Assembly (NCBI GenBank): GCA_002437725.1
Contig: DJRF01000010.1
Location: forward strand, 292,960-356,959
From: Treponema sp. UBA6367
Lineage (GTDB): Bacteria > Spirochaetota > Spirochaetia > Treponematales > Treponemataceae
DNA: 64,000 bases
Direction of reading: 5' to 3'
In this document: piece by piece, positions 58,599 to 64,000 of the stretch
Numbering within the stretch: position 1 is the first letter of the stretch
Layout of the letters: each line of letters opens with the position of its first letter
The notes under the pieces: model-generated
Told to the model about the DNA's origin: nothing
The model's database searches: none
Seen by the model: only the letters and a program-made list of their open reading frames with translations
Translations under genes and position numbers: made by a program

Positions 58599-58634
58599 AT
58601 ATACTCCTTGCAGGGCTTCCGCCCTGTCTTTTTT

Positions 58635-58814
58635 TTACTTTAAGCCGGCTTGCTTTAGGATTGCCGTCTCAAGACCTTTTTTCATATCCTCGCCGTGAAC
58701 AGGAATTGTTATCGGCGGAAAACCTTCTTTTTCAAGCCTGTGGTGGCTTCCCTTGATTCTCACAAGCGTCCAGCCGTTCTTTCTCAGCAGGCTTAAAAGC
58801 TCCTTGTCTTTCAT
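58635..58814 (-). CDS. hicA: HicA mRNA interferase toxin (pair 2)
   Basis: 59 aa. KELLSLLRKNGWTLVRIKGS, catalytic His in GSHHRLEKEG, TIPVHGEDMKKGLETAIL. Different in sequence from the first HicA (50495-50665). Read leftward, TTGACA, 17 bases, TATTAT lies about 20 bases upstream with a GTATAATACGCATTAT-type inverted repeat. Confidence 0.88.
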   Translation of the reverse strand: MKDKELLSLLRKNGWTLVRIKGSHHRLEKEGFPPITIPVHGEDMKKGLETAILKQAGLK

Positions 58815-58879
58815 ATCTTTATAATAATGCGTATTATACGTATTGTCAAGATATTTTGTAAAAAACTGACTATATCCGC

Positions 58880-59599
58880 ATGCAGTACCAAAAAACAGGA
58901 ATAACGGTTTCAGATGTGGCGAGGGTGCTTATCGGAAAAGGCGTTGACAGGAAGAAATGCAACGAGGAGAAGAAGGGGTTCCCGGTGATTGTCGGCGCAA
59001 GCACGATTGATGACGGCGGGCTTTTAATCTCGCGCTGGATAGAAAACCCCTCTCCGAACGCGGTTCTGTCAAAATTCGGCGACATTCTTGTGAGCGCGCA
59101 GGGAACGTGCGGAAAAATCGGAATAAACAACATAGGCGACGCGGTGCTTACTGATGCGGTGATAGCAGTCCGCCCGATTCCGCCGCTTGTTGATTCATAT
59201 TTTCTTGTGATTGTCATAGTCGAGGCGATAGAGCATAGGCACATAATCCCGGAATTTCCGGAGGACACGGTCGGCTTCCAGAGGTGCATAAAGCCGGAGC
59301 TCATAGGCGGAATAGAGTTCATTCCGCTTGACACATTCCATCAGGCCGAGAATGTCCAGGCGATGAAGAATTTTGTAAGCTCGTTCAGGGAGCTTTATCC
59401 AAAGGAGAGCAAGAAAAAGAAGCCTGAAAAAATGGTGAACCCTCTCAAAAATTTTGAAGAGAAATCGCTTGACGACTGCCTTCACGAGATTGAGAAGTCT
59501 TTGCGGAAGAGAAAGAAAACCCTTTTGGAGCTGAGGAAATTCTCGGAGAGCATAAAAAACAAGCAGGCAATAAAAATAATACAGGAGGAACTGTTTTGA
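58880..59599 (+). CDS. HsdS-like specificity subunit (single TRD)
   Basis: 239 aa. One target-recognition domain (VARVLIGKGVDRKKCNEEKK, LVSAQGTCGKIGINNIGDAV, FIPLDTFHQAENVQAMKNFV) and a C-terminal helix with coiled-coil features, half of a usual type I S subunit. It is directly followed by a DNA methyltransferase with overlapping start. No restriction subunit is present. The TTG start of the next gene lies inside its stop. A TGACTATA motif ends 5 bases before its ATG. Confidence 0.7.
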   Translation: MQYQKTGITVSDVARVLIGKGVDRKKCNEEKKGFPVIVGASTIDDGGLLISRWIENPSPNAVLSKFGDILVSAQGTCGKIGINNIGDAVLTDAVIAVRPIPPLVDSYFLVIVIVEAIEHRHIIPEFPEDTVGFQRCIKPELIGGIEFIPLDTFHQAENVQAMKNFVSSFRELYPKESKKKKPEKMVNPLKNFEEKSLDDCLHEIEKSLRKRKKTLLELRKFSESIKNKQAIKIIQEELF

Positions 59600-60312
59600 A
59601 AGTAGATTTTGATGTGATCGAGATTCTGAAAGGCGCGGAGGCTGACGGAAACAGGCTGCGGATTACGCAGAGGCTTGACCGCGCGATGTACCAGAAGGTG
59701 AACAAGACCATTGCGGGGCTTGGCGGAAAATGGAGCGCAAAGGAGAAGGCGCATATCTTTGAAAAGGACATTGGGGAAATCATAAAAGAAGTCTGCGCTT
59801 CAGGCGAATACAAGGACATAAAGCAGGACTTCCAGTTTTTTCCGACCCCGGCGGAGCTTGCTAGAAAGGTTGTCGCCCTTGCGGAGATTAAGGACGGCGA
59901 GCAGTGCCTTGAGCCAAGCGCGGGAAGGGGCGCAATCGCGCAGTTTATGCCCGGCTGCGACTGCATAGAGCTGAATCCGGACAACGCGGCGTATCTAAGG
60001 ACGCACGGCTTCAACGTTGTCCACGACGACTTCATGACGTTCGAGCCGAAGAAAGAATACGACGTGATTGTGATGAATCCGCCGTTCAACAAAGGGCAAT
60101 CTGTAAGGCACGTGACAAAGGCGATTCAAATGGCGAAAAGATGCGTTGTCGCAATCACCGACTTTGGAATCACATTCAGAAACGACAGGGCTACGGCGGA
60201 ATTCAGGGAGCTTGTGAAAAGCCACGGCGGAACAATCGAGCCGGTAGAGGAAGGCGCGTTCAAGGAATCCGGCACAATGATAAAGACCTGTATTGTGACG
60301 GTGCGGAAATAA
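59596..60312 (+). CDS. DNA adenine methyltransferase
   Basis: 238 aa from TTG at 59596, behind AGGAGG. SAM-binding motif I is CLEPSAGRGAIAQFMPG (about residues 102-118), and the catalytic motif IV is VIVMNPPFN (about 157-165), which marks an N6-adenine methyltransferase. It probably works with the HsdS-like partner to methylate phage DNA and evade host restriction (inference). The N-terminal 65 residues are a small extra domain. A terminator follows. Confidence 0.85.
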   Translation: MKVDFDVIEILKGAEADGNRLRITQRLDRAMYQKVNKTIAGLGGKWSAKEKAHIFEKDIGEIIKEVCASGEYKDIKQDFQFFPTPAELARKVVALAEIKDGEQCLEPSAGRGAIAQFMPGCDCIELNPDNAAYLRTHGFNVVHDDFMTFEPKKEYDVIVMNPPFNKGQSVRHVTKAIQMAKRCVVAITDFGITFRNDRATAEFRELVKSHGGTIEPVEEGAFKESGTMIKTCIVTVRK

Positions 60313-60332
60313 AAAAAAGGTCTTCTGATACC

Positions 60333-60369
60333 GGGGAATTTCCCATTATGGGAATTCCCCCTTTTTTTT
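60333..60369 (+). terminator. Terminator after the methyltransferase
   Basis: GGGGAATT (60333-60340) and AATTCCCC (60353-60360) with an inner CCC/GGG, followed by T8. Confidence 0.85.
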
Positions 60370-60437
60370 ATTTTTCTTTAGTCATACAAATATTATAAAT
60401 AAAAAAATGCAAAATCAAACATTATTTAATAAAAGTC

Positions 60438-60466
60438 TTGACAAGAAATAAATAACAGTGTATATT
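60438..60466 (+). promoter_or_regulatory. Promoter of cassette 2
   Basis: TTGACA (60438-60443), 17-bp spacer, TATATT (60461-60466). AGGGC-GTT-GCCCT (about 60476-60488) forms a hairpin at the 5' end of the transcript. Confidence 0.75.
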
Positions 60467-60517
60467 ATAAATATAGGGCGTTGCCCTGTAAGAAATCTTT
60501 ATTAAAGGGAGCAAGCT

Positions 60518-60643
60518 ATGGAAAACGGCAATAAAAAAGCCCGCAAAGTGTTAGCGGCACTCTGCAAGGCTCTAGCCGAAATCCTTATAACTGTTGTCAG
60601 CGCGGTAATTGCGGAAGCGATTATCAGACTGGTTTTCAGTTAA
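60518..60643 (+). CDS. Small membrane protein of cassette 2 (41 aa)
   Basis: ATG at 60518 behind AAAGGGAG. A basic start (MENGNKKARKVLAALCK) then one membrane helix (LAEILITVVSAVIAEAIIRL). First gene of the cassette, equivalent to 51530-51634. Confidence 0.65.
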   Translation: MENGNKKARKVLAALCKALAEILITVVSAVIAEAIIRLVFS

Positions 60644-60711
60644 TGAGGGCTGGCACGGTGGCGGTAAAACTGCCGTGCCTTTATTCCGTAGTTTACTTCT
60701 TAGGGGGCTTT

Positions 60712-60804
60712 ATGTCAAACACTTTAAAGACTGTCATAAAATGCTTTGTGCGTGGAATAATCATCGCGATAGTTATTTTTGTCGCATGGAAAATCTGGGG
60801 GTAA
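60712..60804 (+). CDS. Small membrane protein of cassette 2 (30 aa)
   Basis: ATG at 60712 behind AGGGGGCTTT. Reads MSNTLKTVIKCFVRGIII then AIVIFVAWKIWG: a single membrane helix. It ends 3 bases before the RHH-like gene. Confidence 0.6.
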   Translation: MSNTLKTVIKCFVRGIIIAIVIFVAWKIWG

Positions 60805-60807
60805 CCG

Positions 60808-61002
60808 ATGGAAGAAAAACGCAGAAGAGGACACCAGCCGGGCGTTCCGAACCCGAACGGAGGCAGAAAGGCGACAGGATTGAAGCGCGTCAGCTTCTCT
60901 GTCTCGTGCCAGCCGGAGGAATTGGAAGAATTAAGAAAACTTGTCGCCGCTTCCGGAAAGACGACAAGCCGGTTTCTTTTAGACCTTGCGTTCGGAAGAT
61001 AA
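60808..61002 (+). CDS. RHH-like 'SCQP' protein of cassette 2
   Basis: 64 aa. RRGHQPGVPNPNGGRKATG, then a strand RVSFSVSCQPEELEELRKL and helices ending TSRFLLDLAFGR. Paralogue of 51175-51372: same Gly/Arg-rich N-terminus, VSCQP strand and SRFL.DLA end. Third in a cassette with two tiny membrane proteins. Likely a DNA-binding autoregulator or antitoxin (inference). Confidence 0.7.
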   Translation: MEEKRRRGHQPGVPNPNGGRKATGLKRVSFSVSCQPEELEELRKLVAASGKTTSRFLLDLAFGR

Positions 61003-61241
61003 TCATTTTAGAAAAATATAAAAAAGACTATAACAGTGGTACAAGACCCATAAGCGGTACCTCCTATAATTTGCCCCTTGCTGGTGGTGCGGCGGGGGGC
61101 TTTTTTTTTGCCATTTTTCGCCAACGGCGGCCAGTTTTTTTTCTGTATAGTTGCAAGTTGCTCCATGTACTCCATTTTGCTCCACGCTTAAAATTCCATT
61201 TTGACTATACTTTTAAATTTACAAAATGGAGATTTTGCAGA

Positions 61242-61898
61242 ATGACACCGGTATTTAAAACAGATAAAGATGAATTAAGAAGTTTTGACTTTGAGTTAAG
61301 GGCAAAGCAAGACGAGCAAAACGGCACTTTTGTTGAAGGCATTCCAATCGTTTTTGAGAAAAAATGCGACATGGGGCTTTATGAAGAATACATTTCAAAA
61401 GAAGCCCTTTCAAAATGCGACATGAAAGACGTGCGTTTTTTGGTAAACCACAACACAGAAATGACACCGCTTGCGCGCTCAAGAAACAACAATAAAAACT
61501 CAACCATGCAGATGGAAGTAAAAGACGACGGAATGCACATCCGCGTGAACCTCGACACTGAGAACAACACGGAGGCAAGAAACCTTTATTCCGCAATCCA
61601 GAGGGGAGATGTTAGCGGAATGAGCTTTATGTTTTGCGTTCGCGGCGACAAGTGGGAAAATTTGGATTCAGACTATCCAAAAAGAACAATCACGGATATT
61701 AGCCAAATATTTGAAGTTAGCGCGGTAACCTTTCCGGCTTATGAAGACACTTCCATAAAAGCCCGTGCCGTTTGCGCATTGGAAAATGCGAAGCGGGAGT
61801 TGGAGAACGCAAGGGCGGAAGCAAAAGCGAAGGAAGTAAAAAAAGCGCAGGCTGACTATGAATTAAGGCAAAGAAAACTTGATCTTTTGTCTTATTAA
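61242..61898 (+). CDS. Prohead protease (HK97 type)
   Basis: 218 aa from the ATG at 61242 (GGAG 11 bases upstream); the frame is open further upstream but that part lies in the cassette and gap. Typical motifs: GIPIVFEKKC, FLVNHNTEMTPLARSRN with the catalytic His, and GDVSGMSFMFCV with the catalytic Ser. The C-terminal helix is Ala/Glu-rich. It matures the capsid shell encoded next. Confidence 0.92.
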   Translation: MTPVFKTDKDELRSFDFELRAKQDEQNGTFVEGIPIVFEKKCDMGLYEEYISKEALSKCDMKDVRFLVNHNTEMTPLARSRNNNKNSTMQMEVKDDGMHIRVNLDTENNTEARNLYSAIQRGDVSGMSFMFCVRGDKWENLDSDYPKRTITDISQIFEVSAVTFPAYEDTSIKARAVCALENAKRELENARAEAKAKEVKKAQADYELRQRKLDLLSY

Positions 61899-61917
61899 AA
61901 AAAATGGAGAAAACAAA

Positions 61918-63135
61918 ATGAACAAATTAAAAGAACTTCAAGAAAGAAAAGCGACTCTCATCAACGAAATGAGAGCAATGAACGAAGCAGCAAAAGACCG
62001 CTCTTTTACAGACGAAGAAAAAAAATCTTATTCTGAAAAAGAAACAGAATTGAAATCGGTTGTGGCAAACATTGAGGCGGAAGAAAGAAAAGCTGCTCTC
62101 AACGGGTTCACACAAGAAAACCCTGAGCCACGGGCCGACAATCCTGGCGCAAAGGGCGGCTCTGAACAAAAGCAAAGTTTTTTCAAGATGGAAAAAAGGG
62201 CAAACGACGTGTTCCTTTCTGTAGGAACTGGAGCAAATCCAGGCGGAGCGGCAGCCCTTGCGCCAGAAGAATTCATGCACGAGATTCTAAAGGAAGTTGA
62301 AAAACAGGCAATCCTTTACGGCCGGGTTCGCAAACTTCCAGTTAGCGGTGCAGGCTCTTTGGGCGTTCCTTACGAAAAGACCGACGCAACCGCCGCAGAA
62401 TGGACAAACGAAATCCCGTCTACAGAAATCGGCTACGACAAGGCCTGGGAATTTGGCAAGCGTTCGCTTTCGCCAACCGACCTTGTAAAGCAGATTCTTG
62501 TGACAAAGAAACTTCTTGCGACAAGCGCGTTCCCTATCGACACTCTTGCAAAAGACAAGATTGCTGAAAAACTTACAAGCGCGTTTGAAAACTGTATCTT
62601 GAACGGCACTGGCGAAAACCAGCCGCTTGGAGTATTCACCGCAAGCGCGGACGGAATCCCTGCGAGCCGCGATGTTGAAACTGGAGCGGCTGCAATCAGC
62701 GCGGACGACCTTATCAACATGAAGATGAGCTTGCGCCCGGAATACAGAAGCAAAGCCGTTTGGGTAATGAGCACAGAACTCTTGAAAGATGTCATGAAGC
62801 TCAAGGCGACAGACGGACGCTACTTGTGGCAGCCTGCAATCGCTCAAGGCGAGCCTGCGACAATTCTGGGGCTTCCAGTAATTGAAAGCGAATACGCGCC
62901 TAGCGCAAAAACCGCAGGCTCTTACGTTGCCGTTCTCGGCGACTTTAGCCACTACTGGTTTGCATACTGGAAAGGAATTGACATCACAGTGCTTAATGAA
63001 AAGTATGCAGGCACAAACCAAATCGGATTTTTAGGACACACGCTTGCAGACGGACAACCAACGCTTCCAGCCGCATTTGCGCGCCTTAAAATAAAAGCCG
63101 CCTCTCAATCTGGTTCAAATCCATCAGGCGACTAA
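61918..63135 (+). CDS. Major capsid protein (HK97 fold)
   Basis: 405 aa from the ATG at 61918, behind ATGGAG. An N-terminal coiled-coil delta domain (residues 1-65) precedes the HK97 fold: APEEFMHEILKEVEKQAILY, NCILNGTGENQPLGVF, MSTELLKDVMKLKATDGRYL, and LGDFSHYWFAYWKGIDITVL. Probably cleaved by the upstream protease near residue 70-90. Confidence 0.95.
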   Translation: MNKLKELQERKATLINEMRAMNEAAKDRSFTDEEKKSYSEKETELKSVVANIEAEERKAALNGFTQENPEPRADNPGAKGGSEQKQSFFKMEKRANDVFLSVGTGANPGGAAALAPEEFMHEILKEVEKQAILYGRVRKLPVSGAGSLGVPYEKTDATAAEWTNEIPSTEIGYDKAWEFGKRSLSPTDLVKQILVTKKLLATSAFPIDTLAKDKIAEKLTSAFENCILNGTGENQPLGVFTASADGIPASRDVETGAAAISADDLINMKMSLRPEYRSKAVWVMSTELLKDVMKLKATDGRYLWQPAIAQGEPATILGLPVIESEYAPSAKTAGSYVAVLGDFSHYWFAYWKGIDITVLNEKYAGTNQIGFLGHTLADGQPTLPAAFARLKIKAASQSGSNPSGD

Positions 63136-63167
63136 AACGTTCTTCTTCCATAATTAAAAAAGTTTTT

Positions 63168-63215
63168 CGCTTGCGTATTATCCTTCTTGTCCCATGATGC
63201 GCAAGCGTTTTTTAT
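63168..63215 (+). terminator. Terminator after the capsid gene
   Basis: CGCTTGCG (63168-63175) pairs with CGCAAGCG (63200-63207) over a 24-base loop, followed by T6. A second inverted repeat GTCAAGGT/ACCTTGAC lies at about 63247-63277. Confidence 0.65.
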
Positions 63216-63318
63216 TTAAGGTTTACACGGCCTTAAAAACGGCTGAGTCAAGGTCTTGAGCGTAAGCGTACCTTGACCAGACGTATTTCTGACTATAAAG
63301 AGCAAAGGAGATTTTCTT

Positions 63319-63513
63319 ATGGCGCAAAAAAAGAATGGGCAAAAGCAGACAGAAGCGGCTGCAAAGGAAAGCAAAAGCGGATTGATAAAAGTAAAAATCA
63401 ATTCAGTTTTACGCGGAAGCTACGGAGCGTTTAATCCCGGCCAAACAGTGGAGCTTGAAAAAACGCTTGCGGAATCCTTTGTGAAAGAAGGCTATGCGCA
63501 AAAGGTGGATTAA
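63319..63513 (+). CDS. Small head protein, unknown function
   Basis: 64 aa behind AAAGGAG. Lys/Gln/Ala-rich N-terminus, then a small beta motif (VKINSVLRGSYGAFNPGQTV). Small proteins here in HK97-type phages often act as head-tail or decoration factors; not assigned. A TGACTATA motif lies 21 bases before the ATG. Confidence 0.65.
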   Translation: MAQKKNGQKQTEAAAKESKSGLIKVKINSVLRGSYGAFNPGQTVELEKTLAESFVKEGYAQKVD

Positions 63514-64000
63514 ATGTATATAACGGCGCAGGAACTAGAGGATTTCATCGGCAAATATCCGGAAGACAGCAGGCAGTCTGAACAGTATGCAAAAGCCGCG
63601 GAAGAAATGATTGCTGAATATCTTGGGTATAATCCGGAGCAAAAGGAATATACAACTTTCCGCTATGGCGATAATGGCAGTCTTTTTGAGCTTGAGGCGT
63701 TTCCGCTTGTAGAGCTCCTTAAAGTAAAAGCCAATGGAACAGAGCTAGATACGCAGGATTTTAGGATACGCAGCAAGAACTATCTTGAAAGAAACTTTGG
63801 AAAAGGCTCTTTTTATAAAGATCATCTTTATGAAGTTGTCTATACGGCAGGATATGAGACAGTTCCTGCAAAAATCAAGACGGTTGCCTTGCAGCTTGCA
63901 AGCCTTATGTGGGAAAGCGCGGGCGGAAACCTTGCCGTTTCTTCCACAACGTTCGCGGACACTGGAAGCAGGCAGTTCAACAACTTCACCGCAGACAGGT
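63514..64000 (+). CDS. Head-tail connector protein (partial, runs off the window)
   Basis: At least 162 aa. MYITAQELEDFIGKYPEDSR, EEMIAEYLGYNPEQ and FPLVELLKVKANGTEL, then PAKIKTVALQLASLMWES are typical of the gp6/HK97-like head-tail connector family. The ATG follows the previous stop directly. The 3' end is beyond the window. Confidence 0.75.
   Translation, partial: MYITAQELEDFIGKYPEDSRQSEQYAKAAEEMIAEYLGYNPEQKEYTTFRYGDNGSLFELEAFPLVELLKVKANGTELDTQDFRIRSKNYLERNFGKGSFYKDHLYEVVYTAGYETVPAKIKTVALQLASLMWESAGGNLAVSSTTFADTGSRQFNNFTADR

Noticed and set aside
60609..61241. Upstream extension of the prohead protease frame
   Set aside because: It crosses the small-protein cassette and a long T-rich gap; the HK97-type protease begins properly at 61242 with a ribosome site.

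Overview
The window looks like a Treponema (host-associated spirochaete) chromosome with an integrated tailed-phage genome. This rests on spirochaete-type surface lipoproteins (right-handed beta-helix/POMP-like, BspA-like leucine-rich repeats), a FecR/fibronectin-type protein beside a class III cyclase, the rimP-nusA-infB-rbfA-truB block with a bactofilin next door, and moderate-to-low GC with frequent TTG/GTG starts. The species cannot be fixed from sequence alone.

Layout. 1-13.9 kb: one rightward run of genes encoding a membrane adenylate/guanylate cyclase, a FecR-domain protein, a putative outer-membrane protein and three large lipoproteins. 13.9-18.1 kb: two convergent, paralogous BspA-type lipoprotein genes. 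Each starts with its own consensus promoter and carries a poly-C tract (C9 and C8) inside the signal-peptide region. Both are out of frame as read here, and C10 or C7 would restore either one, so they look like a phase-variable pair. 18.1-20.1 kb: a hipBA-type toxin-antitoxin operon plus two decayed, inverted hipB copies that keep operator sequence.

20.2-31.5 kb: a redox island with a DXS-like enzyme, three exported flavodoxins (one alone, one fused to a formylglycine-generating-enzyme-like domain, one fused to a cyclophilin-like domain), an FMN reductase, a carboxymuconolactone decarboxylase, DUF362 and DUF4405 proteins, and a frameshifted exported aldo/keto reductase. Two of its promoters are near copies of each other and carry the same palindromic operator. 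Gene fragments (cupin, DUF4405) show decay. LysE, GNAT and TetR genes close the island. 31.6-40.8 kb: translation/transcription housekeeping genes, bactofilin, a TPR protein, an MtaB-like enzyme and tRNA-Pro(TGG).

40.8-64 kb: a prophage inserted next to tRNA-Pro; its right end lies beyond the window. Order: integrase, a HicB-like gene, a repressor with three evenly spaced operators, early/replication genes (DUF6291-like protein, SSB, annealing protein, HNH nucleases, many small proteins), hicAB, a leftward small-protein cassette, terminases, RusA, lysis-type genes including a nested spanin-like pair, portal, accessory genes (YjcQ-like, hicAB, HsdS-like plus adenine methyltransferase), a second small-protein cassette, prohead protease, HK97-type capsid, and the start of the head-tail connector genes.

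The strongest candidates for something undescribed are: (1) the cassette of two tiny membrane proteins plus a ribbon-helix-helix-like protein, present twice in opposite orientations behind similar promoters; (2) the paired poly-C phase-variable lipoproteins; (3) a multi-hairpin 5' leader whose copies differ by compensatory changes; (4) the co-regulated exported flavodoxin island; (5) a recurrent TGACTATA motif just upstream of phage structural genes.
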